64,000 nt of DNA from Caballeronia sp. SEWSISQ10-4 2 (GTDB lineage: Bacteria > Pseudomonadota > Gammaproteobacteria > Burkholderiales > Burkholderiaceae): the NCBI RefSeq assembly GCF_030464885.1, contig NZ_JALPRJ010000016.1:1-64000 (forward strand), in the 5' to 3' direction. The notes beneath the pieces are model-generated. The model worked only from the letters and a program-made list of their open reading frames with translations. It was not told where the DNA came from and ran no database searches. The position numbers and the translations under genes were made by a program. Positions 27,820-39,938 of this stretch are shown piece by piece; positions within the stretch are counted from its first letter, which is position 1, and each line of letters begins with the position of its first letter.

Positions 27820-30810
27820 ATGGCGAGTAACAACGTAGCCCAATTTGCCGCGGAACTCAAAATGCCTGCGGGCGTCCTGCTCGAGCAGTTGCAGGCGGCT
27901 GGCGTGACGAAAGCGAGCGAGGATGACGATTTGTCCGAGACGGACAAATCGCGCCTGCTCGAACACTTGCGCAAGTCGCACGGTTCCGCCGATGCTGACA
28001 AACGCAAGATCACTTTGACCCGCCGGCATACGTCGGAAATCAAGCAATCCGACTCTACGGGTAAAGCTCGCACCATTCAGGTCGAGGTCCGCAAGAAGCG
28101 CGTGTTCGTGAAGCGCGACGAGAGCGGTGTTGAACAGGTCGTCGAAGGTGCGAACCACGTCGAAGAAGACGAAGTGGACGAAGCCGAATTGCAGCGTCGG
28201 GACGAAGAGGCGCGTCAAGCTGCCGAATTGCTCGAGAAGGAAGCGCTGGAGTTGAAGGAACGTCAGGAACGCTTCGAACGCGAAGAGGCGGAACGGGTCG
28301 CGCGTGAAGAGGCTGCCGAGGCCGAGCGCCGCCGTGCCGAGGAAGAAGAGGCGAAGCGTGCTGCCGCCCAGGCGGAAGCCGCGGAAATTTCGCGTGCTTC
28401 GTCCACGGCTCGTCCGGAGTCCCGCGCTCAATCGAAGGCGGAACACGTCGCTGACGGACCGGCGAAGGCTCAAGTCGTTGCGCCGCAGGTCGACGAGAAG
28501 GCCGCCGCCGAGCGTGCCGCTCAGCGCGAAGCCGCGAAGAAGGCGGAAGATGCCGCGCGCGCCGCGACCGAAAAGGCGCGTGCCGAGCACGACCAGATCG
28601 CGAAACGCCGTGCAGCAGCTGAAGCTGAAGCGCGCGCTATCCGCGAAATGATGAATACGCCGCGCAAGGCTCAGCAGGCGAAACCGGCTGAGCCGGCACC
28701 TGCAGTCGTGGCTGCGGCTGCTGCTGCCGCCAAGGTGGCGGAAGTTGCCAAGGCTGCGGAAGCCAAGGGTACGCTGCACAAGCCTGCACGTCCGGAAGGC
28801 TCGGCTCCGGCACGCCCGGCGGTCGCCAAGAAGCCGGCCGCAGGCGCACCGGCTGCGACCACGCCGTCGTTGGGACCGGACAAGAAAAAGGCCGGCGGCA
28901 AGAGCAGCTGGCAGGACGATGCAGCCAAGCGTCGCGGTATCAAGACGCGTGGCGACACCAGCGGCGGTGTGGACCGCGGCTGGCGCGGCGGCCCGAAGGG
29001 CCGTGGCAAACATCAGGATCAGACCAACTTCCAGGCGCCGACGGAACCGGTGGTGCGGGAAGTGCACGTGCCGGAAACGGTATCGGTGGCAGATCTGGCG
29101 CACAAGATGTCGGTGAAGGCTTCAGAAGTCATCAAGGTGATGATGAAGCTGGGCCAGATGGTCACGATCAACCAGGTGCTCGACCAGGAAACGGCGATGA
29201 TTGTCGTCGAAGAACTGGGTCACAGCGCGGTTGCGGCCAAGCTGGACGATCCGGAAGCCATGCTGGTCGAGGGCGAAACGCAGGAAGAAGTGGGCGAACG
29301 CCTGCCGCGTCCGCCGGTGGTTACCGTCATGGGTCACGTCGACCATGGCAAGACCTCGCTGCTCGATTACATTCGCCGCGCGAAGGTGGCTTCTGGCGAA
29401 GCGGGCGGGATTACGCAGCACATTGGCGCCTACCACGTGGAAACGCCTCGCGGCGTGATCACGTTCCTGGACACGCCGGGTCACGAGGCCTTCACGGCCA
29501 TGCGTGCTCGCGGCGCGAAGGCCACGGACATCGTGATTCTCGTAGTCGCGGCTGACGACGGCGTGATGCCGCAAACGAAGGAAGCCATCGCTCACGCGAA
29601 GGCGGGTGGCGTGCCTATCGTCGTGGCGATCAACAAGATCGACAAGCCGGGTGCTGCTCCTGAACGCGTGAAGCAGGAGCTCGTGGCTGAAGGCGTCGTG
29701 CCGGAAGAGTACGGTGGTGATTCGCCGTTCATCGAAGTGTCGGCGAAGACCGGTGTTGGCATCGAAAGCTTGCTGGAAAACCTTTTGCTGCAAGCGGAAG
29801 TGATGGAGCTGAAGGCGCCTGTCGATGCACCGGCCAAGGGTCTGGTCATTGAAGCCAAGCTCGATAAGGGCAAGGGTCCGGTCGCAACTATCCTGGTGAC
29901 GTCAGGTACGTTGAATCGCGGTGACATCGTGCTGGCGGGCACGGCTTTCGGTCGCGTCCGGGCCATGCTCGACGAAACCGGCAAGCCGATCAAGTCCGCG
30001 GGTCCGTCGATTCCGGTCGAGATCCAAGGTCTGTCGGAAGTGCCGGGCGCAGGCGAAGAAGTCATGGTCCTGCCGGACGAACGCAAGGCGCGCGAAATCG
30101 CGTTGTTCCGTCAAGGCAAGTTCCGCGACGTCAAGCTGGCGAAGCAGCAGGCAGCGAAGCTCGAAAACATGCTCGAGTCCATGACGGAAGGCAACGTGCA
30201 GAACCTGCCGTTGATCGTCAAGGCCGACGTGCAGGGCTCGCAGGAAGCGCTGGTGCAGTCGCTGGTCAAGCTGTCGACCAACGAAGTGCGCGTACAGATC
30301 GTGCACAGCGCGGTCGGCGCGATCAGCGAATCGGACGTCAATCTGGCGACGGCGTCGAAGGCGGTCATCATCGGCTTCAACACACGAGCCGACGCCCAGG
30401 CGCGCAAGGTGGCGGAGTCGAACGGTATCGACATTCGTTACTACAACATCATCTATGACGCTGTAGATGAAGTGAAAGCGGCCATGTCGGGCATGCTGGC
30501 GCCGGAGAAGCGCGAAGTGATCACGGGTATGGTGGAAGTGCGCCAGATCATCCGTGTGCCGAAGATTGGCGCGATCGCGGGTTGTATGGTCACCGACGGT
30601 TTCGTCAAACGGAACTCGATGGTGCGCGTGCTGCGCAACAACGTGGTCGTTCACACGGGCGAAATCGATTCGCTCAAGCGCTTCAAGGACGACGCGAAGG
30701 AAGTGCGTCAGGGCTTCGAGTGCGGTATGTCGCTGAAGAACTACAACGACATGGTGGAAGGCGATCAGTTCGAGATCTTCGAAGTGACCGAAGTCGCACG
30801 TACGCTATAA
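27820..30810 (+). CDS. infB: Translation initiation factor IF-2
   Basis: 996-residue GTPase that brings initiator tRNA to the 30S subunit. The N-terminal IF2_N motif is at 1-55 ([20 protein letters not shown]), followed by a long coiled-coil Ala/Glu/Lys/Arg-rich linker (about 120-330), a second IF2_N domain (about 415-465), then the G domain from about 500: [14 protein letters not shown] (P-loop), DTPGHEAFT and NKIDKPG. Domains II, III and IV complete the protein. It follows nusA after 92 bp with no terminator between. The length is typical for Burkholderiales. Confidence 0.96.
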   Translation: MASNNVAQFAAELKMPAGVLLEQLQAAGVTKASEDDDLSETDKSRLLEHLRKSHGSADADKRKITLTRRHTSEIKQSDSTGKARTIQVEVRKKRVFVKRDESGVEQVVEGANHVEEDEVDEAELQRRDEEARQAAELLEKEALELKERQERFEREEAERVAREEAAEAERRRAEEEEAKRAAAQAEAAEISRASSTARPESRAQSKAEHVADGPAKAQVVAPQVDEKAAAERAAQREAAKKAEDAARAATEKARAEHDQIAKRRAAAEAEARAIREMMNTPRKAQQAKPAEPAPAVVAAAAAAAKVAEVAKAAEAKGTLHKPARPEGSAPARPAVAKKPAAGAPAATTPSLGPDKKKAGGKSSWQDDAAKRRGIKTRGDTSGGVDRGWRGGPKGRGKHQDQTNFQAPTEPVVREVHVPETVSVADLAHKMSVKASEVIKVMMKLGQMVTINQVLDQETAMIVVEELGHSAVAAKLDDPEAMLVEGETQEEVGERLPRPPVVTVMGHVDHGKTSLLDYIRRAKVASGEAGGITQHIGAYHVETPRGVITFLDTPGHEAFTAMRARGAKATDIVILVVAADDGVMPQTKEAIAHAKAGGVPIVVAINKIDKPGAAPERVKQELVAEGVVPEEYGGDSPFIEVSAKTGVGIESLLENLLLQAEVMELKAPVDAPAKGLVIEAKLDKGKGPVATILVTSGTLNRGDIVLAGTAFGRVRAMLDETGKPIKSAGPSIPVEIQGLSEVPGAGEEVMVLPDERKAREIALFRQGKFRDVKLAKQQAAKLENMLESMTEGNVQNLPLIVKADVQGSQEALVQSLVKLSTNEVRVQIVHSAVGAISESDVNLATASKAVIIGFNTRADAQARKVAESNGIDIRYYNIIYDAVDEVKAAMSGMLAPEKREVITGMVEVRQIIRVPKIGAIAGCMVTDGFVKRNSMVRVLRNNVVVHTGEIDSLKRFKDDAKEVRQGFECGMSLKNYNDMVEGDQFEIFEVTEVARTL

Positions 30811-30831
30811 AAGATTCACCGCTGGACTCGA

Positions 30832-30867
30832 GGGCGGAGTGGGCTTCACGCCCGCTCCGCCCTTTTT
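30832..30867 (+). terminator. Intrinsic terminator between infB and rbfA
   Basis: GGGCGGAGTGGGC and GCCCGCTCCGCCC form a 13-bp stem with a 5-nt loop (one mismatch), followed by TTTTT. It lies 22 nt after the infB stop inside an otherwise co-directional operon, so it may reduce rbfA-truB expression. Confidence 0.85.
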
Positions 30868-30931
30868 ATTTGCCTGGTCGAACGCTCGTGCGAGGCCGGC
30901 ATCCGGCGGCATACAAATTTACGGAAACATC

Positions 30932-31339
30932 ATGGCCAAGAAACGTACTTCCCCTAATCGCAACGTGCAGATTGCGGATCAGATCCAGCGCGATCTTTCC
31001 GAACTGGTGCGCGATATCAAAGATCCACGCGTCGGCATGGTAACGATGCAAAGCGTCGAACTGACGCCCGACTACGCGCACGCGAAAGTGTATTTCACGA
31101 CGCTGACCGGCGATCCGAAGGAAACGGAAGCCGGGCTGAATCACGCAGCGGGGCATTTGCATAACCTGCTGTTCAAGCGCCTGCATATCCACACCGTGCC
31201 GACGCTGCATTTCCACTACGACCAGACGGTCGTGCGTGCGGTGGAAATGTCGAAGCTGATCGATGAAGCGAATTCGACGCGCGCGAAGGACGACGAAGAA
31301 GACGAAGCAAACAAAGCAGACGACGAGAAGGGCGCCTGA
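30932..31339 (+). CDS. rbfA: 30S ribosome-binding factor RbfA
   Basis: 135 residues. The KH-like core is complete: [40 protein letters not shown] and [20 protein letters not shown]. It acts in late 30S assembly and 16S 5' end processing. An acidic Asp/Glu-rich tail of about 20 residues follows, as is common in this group. ATG 30932 follows ACGGAAACATC; the longer frame runs back through the terminator hairpin. It ends 3 nt before truB. Confidence 0.94.
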   Translation: MAKKRTSPNRNVQIADQIQRDLSELVRDIKDPRVGMVTMQSVELTPDYAHAKVYFTTLTGDPKETEAGLNHAAGHLHNLLFKRLHIHTVPTLHFHYDQTVVRAVEMSKLIDEANSTRAKDDEEDEANKADDEKGA

Positions 31340-31342
31340 TCG

Positions 31343-32272
31343 ATGAACGGTTCTGCTCGTCCGAAGATTCCGCGTCGTTTGCTGGATGGCGTGTTGCTGC
31401 TCGACAAACCGCTCGGTCTTTCCAGTAACGACGCGCTGATTCGCGCTAAAAGAATTTATCTGGTGAAGAAGGCCGGGCATACGGGCACGCTCGATCCGCT
31501 CGCGACCGGTTTGCTGCCGCTGTGCTTCGGCGAAGCGACGAAGTTCTCGCAGGATTTGCTCGAGGCCGACAAGACTTACGAAGCAACGATGCGTCTCGGC
31601 GTGCGCACAACGACGGGCGACGCCGAAGGCGAAGCGCTGCAAACGCGCGAGGTCACTTGCGACGAAGCCGCGATCCACGCAGCCATGGCCCATTTCCGCG
31701 GTGAGATTGCGCAAGTCCCGCCGATGTATTCCGCACTCAAGCGCGACGGCAAACCGCTGTACGAATACGCACGAGCCGGGCAGACGGTCGAGCGCGAAGC
31801 CCGCAACGTGACCATTCACGCGCTTGAAATGATCGCGTGTGCGTTGCCTGACGTGACGTTCCGCGTGACGTGCAGCAAAGGGACGTACGTGCGAACGCTT
31901 GCCGAGGATATCGGCGAGAAGCTGGGGTGTGGCGCCCATCTGGTCGCGCTGCGGCGCACGGGCGTAGGCGCGTTGACGCTCGAACACGCGGTCACGCTCG
32001 AGACGCTTGCAGAGGCTACGCAAGCCGAGCGCGACAGCTGGCTGCAACCGGTGGATGCATTGCTGACGACGTTTCCGGCCGTTCATCTCGACGCCGATGC
32101 CACGCGCCGTTTTGCGCAAGGCCAGCGCTTGAAGTTATCGGAGATTGCGGATGCGCCGGCCGAAGCGGGCCGCGTGCGTGTCTATGCCATCGATGACCAG
32201 CGTTTGCTCGGCGTAGCACGAGCGGGCGAGGGCGTGCTGGCGCCGGAGCGACTGGTGGTATCGACGGTTTAA
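31343..32272 (+). CDS. truB: tRNA pseudouridine(55) synthase TruB
   Basis: 309-residue enzyme making pseudouridine at position 55 in the T-loop of tRNAs. The catalytic Asp is Asp51 in GHTGTLDPLATGLLPLC. Other landmarks are DGVLLLDKPLGLSSN, PPMYSALKRDGKPLYEYAR and CSKGTYVRTLAEDIG. The C-terminal domain (about 240-309) is present. It is the last gene of the rimP operon, followed by a bidirectional terminator. Confidence 0.95.
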   Translation: MNGSARPKIPRRLLDGVLLLDKPLGLSSNDALIRAKRIYLVKKAGHTGTLDPLATGLLPLCFGEATKFSQDLLEADKTYEATMRLGVRTTTGDAEGEALQTREVTCDEAAIHAAMAHFRGEIAQVPPMYSALKRDGKPLYEYARAGQTVEREARNVTIHALEMIACALPDVTFRVTCSKGTYVRTLAEDIGEKLGCGAHLVALRRTGVGALTLEHAVTLETLAEATQAERDSWLQPVDALLTTFPAVHLDADATRRFAQGQRLKLSEIADAPAEAGRVRVYAIDDQRLLGVARAGEGVLAPERLVVSTV

Positions 32273-32293
32273 AGAGCCGCCTCGCCAAAGAAA

Positions 32294-32326
32294 AACGCCA
32301 CGGAAGAAAATTCCGTGGCGTTTTTT
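32294..32326. terminator. Bidirectional terminator between truB and the efflux operon
   Basis: ACGCCACGGAA-gaaaa-TTCCGTGGCGT, 11-bp perfect stem, with poly-A before and six T after. It can end truB on the plus strand and the efflux operon on the minus strand. Confidence 0.9.
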
Positions 32327-32346
32327 ATTAGCGATTCAAACAAGCT

Positions 32347-33906
32347 TCAATGCGCCGCCGAAGCCGCGGCCGCCGAATCTCCGCCGCCTGATCGATCGGG
32401 CTTCGTGATCCAGATGAGCGCGATCAGCGCGACGAATATTCCCGCCGATATATAGAACAGATCGTTCACGCCCAACTGCGCGGCCTGCTGGGTCGCCATG
32501 CTATTGAAGAGCCCGTAACCCTGCGGCTGGCTAAAACCGGCCGCACCGAACTGCTGCATGGAAGCGTTGAAGTTCGGGTTATACAAATTGGCCTGTTCCA
32601 CCAGTTGCGCGTGATGAAAATTCGACCGACGATCCCACGCGGTCGAAAAAATCGATGTCCCGATACCGCCGCACATGATCCGCACGAAGTTCGACAATCC
32701 CGATGCCGCCGGAATCCGGTTTCCCGGCAGCCCGGACAGTGTGATGGACACGAGCGGGATGAAGAACCCAGCCATGCCGATGCCCTGAATCAAGGTGGGC
32801 ATCATCAGCGAGAAGGTATCGACGCCCGTGGTATAGCGCGAGCGCATCCAGAACACGAGCGCGAACACGAGGAAGGCGGCGGTTGCGATCTTGCGTGGAT
32901 CGGTGCGCGGCAGGAACTTGCCGACTACCGGCGAGAGCAGCACCGCGAACAATCCGACGGGCGCGAGCACCAGACCGGCATCGGTAGCGGTATAGCCAAT
33001 ATCGGTCTGCAACCATAGCGGCAGCAGCACGAGATTACCGAAGTACAGCCCATAGCCGATGGCGAGCGCGATCGTTCCGCCCGTGAAATTGCGCAGCTTG
33101 AAGAGTGACAGATCGACGACCGGATGTTCCGCGGTCAGCTCCCACACAATAAAGAATGCCAGCGCGATCACTGCAATCAACGTCAACACGACAATGGTGG
33201 TCGAGTTGAACCAGTCCAGATCCTTGCCCTTGTCGAGCATGATCTGCAGCGAGCCGACCCAGATCACAAGCAGGCTTAAGCCGACCGTATCGATGGGCGC
33301 CTTGCGAATCACCGAATCGCGCTCGCGGAAGATCGCGAACGTGGCGATCGCCGCAACAATGCCCACCGGAATATTGACGTAGAAAATCCACGGCCATGAG
33401 ATGTTGTCGGAGATCCAGCCGCCGAGAATCGGGCCGGCGACTGGCGCGATGAGGGTGGTCATTGACCACATGGAGAGCGCCATTGGCGCCTTCGCTCTGG
33501 GGTAACTCGCGAGCAGCAAGGTCTGCGAGAGCGGGATCATCGGCCCGGCGACCGCGCCTTGCAACACGCGCGCGGCGAGCAGGAAGGGCAATGTGGGCGC
33601 GAGTCCGCACAGCCACGACGCGAGCACGAACAGCACGATGGACGTCATGAACAGACGCACCTGGCCGAAGCGCTGTGTGAGCCAGCCGGTCAGCGGCACC
33701 GAGATTGCGTTGGCGACCGCGAACGACGTAATCACCCACGTGCCCTGATCCGACGATACCCCGAGGTCGCCGGAGATCGACGGAATGGACACGTTCGCAA
33801 TCGACGTATCGAGCACGTTCATGAACACCGCGAGCGAAACCGCGATCGTACCGATTACGAGTTTCACGCCCTCCAGCGGCGCATGAACGGCGTTTGCTTG
33901 AGACAT
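32347..33906 (-). CDS. emrB: EmrB/QacA-type MFS multidrug transporter (DHA2)
   Basis: 519 residues with about 14 membrane helices, the DHA2 layout. Landmarks: N-terminal LAVFMNVLDTSIANVSIPSI (motif D1), WLTQRFGQVRLFMTS (motif A) and GPILGGWISDNISWPWIFYV (motif C), all typical of EmrB. It exports drugs in exchange for protons through a tripartite channel with the two upstream genes. It is the last gene of a four-gene minus-strand operon (marR, outer membrane factor, fusion protein, pump). The exact substrate is unknown; the gene name is by family. Confidence 0.9.
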   Translation of the reverse strand: MSQANAVHAPLEGVKLVIGTIAVSLAVFMNVLDTSIANVSIPSISGDLGVSSDQGTWVITSFAVANAISVPLTGWLTQRFGQVRLFMTSIVLFVLASWLCGLAPTLPFLLAARVLQGAVAGPMIPLSQTLLLASYPRAKAPMALSMWSMTTLIAPVAGPILGGWISDNISWPWIFYVNIPVGIVAAIATFAIFRERDSVIRKAPIDTVGLSLLVIWVGSLQIMLDKGKDLDWFNSTTIVVLTLIAVIALAFFIVWELTAEHPVVDLSLFKLRNFTGGTIALAIGYGLYFGNLVLLPLWLQTDIGYTATDAGLVLAPVGLFAVLLSPVVGKFLPRTDPRKIATAAFLVFALVFWMRSRYTTGVDTFSLMMPTLIQGIGMAGFFIPLVSITLSGLPGNRIPAASGLSNFVRIMCGGIGTSIFSTAWDRRSNFHHAQLVEQANLYNPNFNASMQQFGAAGFSQPQGYGLFNSMATQQAAQLGVNDLFYISAGIFVALIALIWITKPDRSGGGDSAAAASAAH

Positions 33907-33936
33907 ATGACAGGCCCGATAGAACTTGAAAAACGC

Positions 33937-35193
33937 TTACATCAGCTTGGCTAGATCTTGCTTCGACGCGGGTTGCACGTTTTCCTTCGACGTCTTCTGC
34001 GAGCCGCCCGTGCCCGGACCCGAGCTGCCTTCGTTCGCCTCGATAATGCGGGCGATCTCGGCATCGGCCTGATCGCCGTACTTGGCGAACACGTCGGTCT
34101 GGTACACCGTGTTCGGCGCCGCCGCAAGCTGGCCGCCTTGCTCGCTCTTGATCGTCACGTCCACGTTCATCGACAAACCGATGCGCAGCGGATGTTTCTC
34201 AAGTTCCTGCGGGTCAAGCCCGATTCGCACCGGCAGACGCTGCACAACCTTGATCCAGTTGCCGGTTGCGTTTTGCGCCGGCAGCAGCGAAAACGCCGAG
34301 CCCGTGCCTGCCGAGAAGCCGATCACCTTGCCGTGGAACACGACGTTGGAGCCGTAGACGTCCGCCGTCAATTCGACCGGCTGGCCGATGCGCATATGCG
34401 TGAGCTGCACTTCCTTGAAGTTCGCGTCGACCCACACGCTATTGAGCGGCACGATCGCCATTAGCGGATTACCCGGCGAGACGCGCTGGCCGACCTGCAC
34501 CGAGCGCTTGGCGACATAACCCGTCACCGGCGCCGGCATGGTGTTGCGCGCGTAGTTGATGTACGAATCGCGGACCTTCGCGGCGGCGGCGAGCACGTTC
34601 GGATGGCTCGCGATGGTCGTATTCGCGGTGAGCGAACGGTTCGACTGAAGCTCTTGTTGAGCGGCGTTCAGCGACGCTTGCGCGGCCCGCACGGCATCGC
34701 GGGCGTGGGAGATTTCTTCGCCCGAGACCGCGCCCGTTTGCGCCACCGTCATGCGGCGGCGCAAATCGTCTTGCGCACGCGAGAGATCCGACTGACGCAG
34801 CGCGACTTGCGCCGCGAACTGGTTGTCGTTGACGAACAGCGTGCGGACCTGGCGCACCGTTTGCGCGAGATTCGCTTCGGCCTGATCGAGCGCGACCTTT
34901 GAGTCGGCGGGATCGAGTACCACGAGCGGGTCTCCCATCTTCACGGTTTGCGTGTCGTCGGCATTCACCGAGATCACCGTGCCGACCACTTGCGGCGTGA
35001 TCTGCACGATGTTGCCGTTCACGTAAGCATCATCCGTGCTTTCGTGGAAACGCGCGATCAGGAAGTAATACAGTCCGTAAGCGATAGCCGCGATGATCAC
35101 GACCAGTACGATCAGGCTCATCAGAACCCGGCGCTTGGTGTTGTTGGTTTTAGGTGCCTGCGCGGCTGCGGCGTTTTGTTGAGGGTCGCTCAT
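33937..35193 (-). CDS. emrA: HlyD/EmrA-family membrane fusion protein
   Basis: 418 residues. A cytoplasmic N-terminus is followed by one membrane helix (about 22-45, RRVLMSLIVLVVIIAAIAYG), the biotinyl-lipoyl-like start STDDAYVNGNIVQITPQVVG, a long coiled-coil hairpin (about 100-215) and the beta-barrel domain with AKRSVQVGQRVSPGNPLMAI and VWVDANFKEVQLTHMRIGQ. It links the inner-membrane pump to the outer-membrane channel. The acidic/Gly-rich C-terminal tail beyond residue 370 is an addition. It sits 30 bp before emrB. Confidence 0.92.
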   Translation of the reverse strand: MSDPQQNAAAAQAPKTNNTKRRVLMSLIVLVVIIAAIAYGLYYFLIARFHESTDDAYVNGNIVQITPQVVGTVISVNADDTQTVKMGDPLVVLDPADSKVALDQAEANLAQTVRQVRTLFVNDNQFAAQVALRQSDLSRAQDDLRRRMTVAQTGAVSGEEISHARDAVRAAQASLNAAQQELQSNRSLTANTTIASHPNVLAAAAKVRDSYINYARNTMPAPVTGYVAKRSVQVGQRVSPGNPLMAIVPLNSVWVDANFKEVQLTHMRIGQPVELTADVYGSNVVFHGKVIGFSAGTGSAFSLLPAQNATGNWIKVVQRLPVRIGLDPQELEKHPLRIGLSMNVDVTIKSEQGGQLAAAPNTVYQTDVFAKYGDQADAEIARIIEANEGSSGPGTGGSQKTSKENVQPASKQDLAKLM

Positions 35194-35235
35194 GAATGGC
35201 TCCGTATTCTTTGTCTTGGATTGCTGCTAATCGAT

Positions 35236-36768
35236 TCAGTTGGCTAGCTTGGGCGCGGCCGACGCGGTCTGCGAAGGTGCGCTCTTCGATGTCTGTCCGT
35301 CGATGGCCAGGTTCATGTCGGCGGCGTCGAAACCTCCGCCCAGCGCCTTGATGAGACCGAGTTGCAGGTCGCGGCGCTTCAAGCGCAGGTTCGTCACGGT
35401 CTGCTCGTTCGCCAGCCGGTTCTGATCGGCGGTGAGCACCTGCAATTGCTGCGACAAACCGGCCTTGTAGCGGATCACGGCAAGCTGGTATGCATGCGTG
35501 GAGGCATCGAGGGCGCGGGTGGCATCGCTGGTTTGCTGATCCACTGAACGGATCGATGCAATCTGCGTGGCCACGTCATTAAGCGCGTTGATCAGGGTCT
35601 GGTTGTAGTTCGCCACGTCCAGGTCGAAGTCCGCGTAACGACCTTTCAGCTGTGCGCGCAACGCGCCGGCATCGAAGATCGGTAAATGCACGGCCGGTCC
35701 CACGGTGTACTGACGGCTGCCCGCAGTGAGAAAGCGGCCCCAGCCGAATGCGTCGAAACCTGCCGCAGCCGACAAATTGATATCGGGGAAAAACTCGGCT
35801 TTCGCTTCCTTGATGTTCGACGTCGCCGCTTCCACTTGCCAGCGGGCCGCGACAATATCCGGGCGGCGCGACACCAGATCCGCGGGCACGTTGTCCGGCA
35901 GCGCGACCTCGATCTTCGTATTCAGCACCGGCTTCGCGATCTTCAGGCCACGATCCGGGCCTTGACCGAGTAGTGCCCCAAGCTGATAACGCGTGGTCGT
36001 GATCTGGCCGTCGAGTTCGGACAGGTTCGTCTGGCTCGTCGCGATATTGCCTTCGGCGGTGCGGCTTTCCACGTTTGTATCGAGGCCCGCGAGCACACGG
36101 CCGTTCGTGATGCGTCCGATGTCCACCCGGTTCGCGATCTCGCGCTGGGCAACGTCGCGCAGCGCGTAGAGCAGGGCGAGCTGGTTGTAGGTCTGCGCAA
36201 CGGATGCCGCGAGCGTGATGCGCGCTTGCTGCATGTCGGCCTCGGCGGCCTTCTGCTGCGATACCGCCTGATTCAACCGCGCGCGATTCTTGCCCCACAG
36301 GTCGAGATCCCACGACGCGCTCGCGAGCGCATTGTTTTCGCTATACCAGGTCCCGCCGTAAGGAGGCGGATAGAGCGCGTTGCCAGAAAACAGTTCGCGC
36401 GACCATGAATACGAGCCGTTCACCTTCGGATAAAGAGCGGAGCGCGACGACTCGATATACGACGACGCCTTCGCAATCCGCGCTTGCGCCTGGGCAATCG
36501 ACGGACTGCCGGCCAGCGCTTCGTCGATCAGTTGCGGCAATTGCGGATCGCCGAACTGCTTGGCCCAGTCGAGCGACGGCCACTGGCCGCCTTGTGACGG
36601 CAGGCTTTGCGTCGCTTGCAGGGCGTCGTTTTGCGGCTGGGCGATTTGCTTGTCGCTTTTGATGCCGGCGTAGTTTGCACAACCTGCAAGGGCGAACGCC
36701 GCCACGGCGGCGGCCAGAACGCTTCGCGCAGCGATGGGCGCGGGCGCGGACGAATAAAAGAGTTTCAT
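35236..36768 (-). CDS. Outer membrane efflux lipoprotein (NodT/OprM family)
   Basis: 510-residue outer membrane factor. The signal peptide ends at lipobox ALAGC (Cys30). Two OEP repeats follow: one with WPSLDWAKQFGDPQLPQLID near residue 60 and LDLWGKNRARLNQAVSQQKA, and another with VPADLVSRRPDIVAARWQVE and INLSAAAGFDAFGWG. ATG 36768 is chosen since the longer frame starts 14 codons up without signal-like residues. It forms the trimeric channel for the EmrAB-type pump encoded just downstream. Confidence 0.92.
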   Translation of the reverse strand: MKLFYSSAPAPIAARSVLAAAVAAFALAGCANYAGIKSDKQIAQPQNDALQATQSLPSQGGQWPSLDWAKQFGDPQLPQLIDEALAGSPSIAQAQARIAKASSYIESSRSALYPKVNGSYSWSRELFSGNALYPPPYGGTWYSENNALASASWDLDLWGKNRARLNQAVSQQKAAEADMQQARITLAASVAQTYNQLALLYALRDVAQREIANRVDIGRITNGRVLAGLDTNVESRTAEGNIATSQTNLSELDGQITTTRYQLGALLGQGPDRGLKIAKPVLNTKIEVALPDNVPADLVSRRPDIVAARWQVEAATSNIKEAKAEFFPDINLSAAAGFDAFGWGRFLTAGSRQYTVGPAVHLPIFDAGALRAQLKGRYADFDLDVANYNQTLINALNDVATQIASIRSVDQQTSDATRALDASTHAYQLAVIRYKAGLSQQLQVLTADQNRLANEQTVTNLRLKRRDLQLGLIKALGGGFDAADMNLAIDGQTSKSAPSQTASAAPKLAN

Positions 36769-36897
36769 CGCTCGGCTCTTTGATATTGGATGTAAAGATG
36801 GACGCTGCAACTAATTTCTTTCATTTTTATTTCAACGGCGGCGCTTCGGGGTGGGCCGTTGTTCTCCGGGCGCCGATTCGAAGCGCGCGGCGTGACA

Positions 36898-37419
36898 TCA
36901 ATAAGAGGATTTAGAGGCAGATTTGTCCTGCATTCCCAGCAACGCTGCGCATGCCGGGTCGCCTGAGTTGAGCAGAATTCGACGCAGCATGCTTTTTAGG
37001 AAGCCTACTTCTTCAGGCGTAAAACCGCTAAGCAGCTTGTCTAGTACCTTTGTAAAAATAGCTGGAATCTGCCCGGCGAGCGCATGGCCTTCGTCGGTCA
37101 GCGCCAGCCGGACGACCCGACGGTCTTCCTCGCTACGCAGGCGTGTTATGAGTCCGCGCTTTTCCAGGCGGTCGATCAGGCGGGTAACGGCGCTCGCGTC
37201 GATCCCGTATTCGCGGGCGAGATCGGCGGCGGCAAGCGCCCGGCCGCTCGCCAGCATGAACATGATGCTGGCCTGCGTACTGGTGATGCCAAGGTCAGTC
37301 ATGGTGTGTTGCGTGACCAGGTTCCACAAGGTCGAGCGGACACGGCTAAGCAGATAACCGACGCTTTCGCTGAGTTCGTAGTTTGAAATTTCAGGAACTG
37401 GCCGAGGGGCGTCGCTCAT
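36898..37419 (-). CDS. MarR-family transcriptional regulator
   Basis: 173 residues with the winged-helix MarR fold: LTQHTMTDLGITSTQASIMF then AREYGIDASAVTRLIDRLEK and GLITRLRSEEDRRVVRLALT. It is the first gene of the efflux operon and likely represses it, releasing when a phenolic or drug ligand binds. A good promoter with an imperfect palindrome lies directly upstream. Resembles EmrR/MprA, the usual regulator of EmrAB, but identity is inference. Confidence 0.88.
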   Translation of the reverse strand: MSDAPRPVPEISNYELSESVGYLLSRVRSTLWNLVTQHTMTDLGITSTQASIMFMLASGRALAAADLAREYGIDASAVTRLIDRLEKRGLITRLRSEEDRRVVRLALTDEGHALAGQIPAIFTKVLDKLLSGFTPEEVGFLKSMLRRILLNSGDPACAALLGMQDKSASKSSY

Positions 37420-37455
37420 GGATACTCGTGCGCCTGCAATAATTGACTATGCAAC

Positions 37456-37484
37456 ATTATAGAATCGCATCGTTGACCCGGCAA
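37456..37484 (-). promoter_or_regulatory. Strong promoter of the marR-efflux operon, overlapping a MarR-type palindrome
   Basis: On the minus strand: TTGCCG (37484-37479), 17-bp spacer, TATAAT (37461-37456), a perfect -10. The segment CTATGCAACATTATAG (37447-37462, plus strand) is an inverted repeat CTAT-N8-ATAG covering the -10 and is a candidate MarR operator. Confidence 0.65.
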
Positions 37485-37792
37485 GTACTTTAAGAGTCCT
37501 CTTAATTCGCTGCCTGTTTACGTCGATGTCGTTATTTTGGGATTGGCGCAAGACCCGCTGAGCCGTGAAGGCAGGCATTGACGGCGTTTTTCGGCTGTCT
37601 TGAAATAGAAAAGCGCTTCCGGGTTATGTCCTATTGCACGATGGGGAGGAAGTGGACACGTCGGCGTGTTACACTCTCGGGTTCCCATCGCGCCGAGTGC
37701 GGGGGGCGTGGACGTTTCCTTTTGAGCTGATTCCACGGCCTGCTGCTTGCACCCACGGCGCTCAACTGTATGTACAAGCTCCTCAGCCTCCT
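37485..37792. other. Divergent intergenic region between marR and typA
   Basis: No gene is seen. The longest frame on the plus strand merely extends typA upstream by 53 codons without RBS or conservation. It must contain the typA promoter, which I could not place with confidence. Confidence 0.5.
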
Positions 37793-39619
<1,827 letters not shown>

Positions 39620-39651
39620 GCTGACACAGCGCAGCCTGTCGGAAAAAGAAA

Positions 39652-39675
39652 AGCCGCCTTCGGGCGGCTTTTTTA
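39652..39675 (+). terminator. Rho-independent terminator of typA
   Basis: AGCCGCC-ttcg-GGCGGCT, 7-bp stem on a stable tetraloop, then six T. Confidence 0.92.
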
Positions 39676-39938
39676 TTGCAAAAGCGGCGCATAAGCGCCT
39701 CGTGTTTAATGCGTCCCTTATTCGCGAAAGATCCTCGAAAGCCCGCTGGATAAGCATCCTGGCTGCGACCATCCGCGCGTCGACCTATTGACCTGTGCTA
39801 TGCTAGCGAAAGTATTGCCAGTTTTAGGTCCTTCCAAGCAGACTTGATTCGCGCAATCCGCTAAACGGTCAGGCCGTGTTGCGGAAGGTTGAGTAACCCG
39901 CTATTTCTCGAGAAACTCGAAGAAAGGTGAGCGTAAAA

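Noticed and set aside
27604..29103. 499-codon minus-strand frame opposite nusA/infB
   Set aside because: Phe/Arg-rich shadow of the Lys/Glu/Ala-rich IF-2 linker; no start signal and no recognisable fold.
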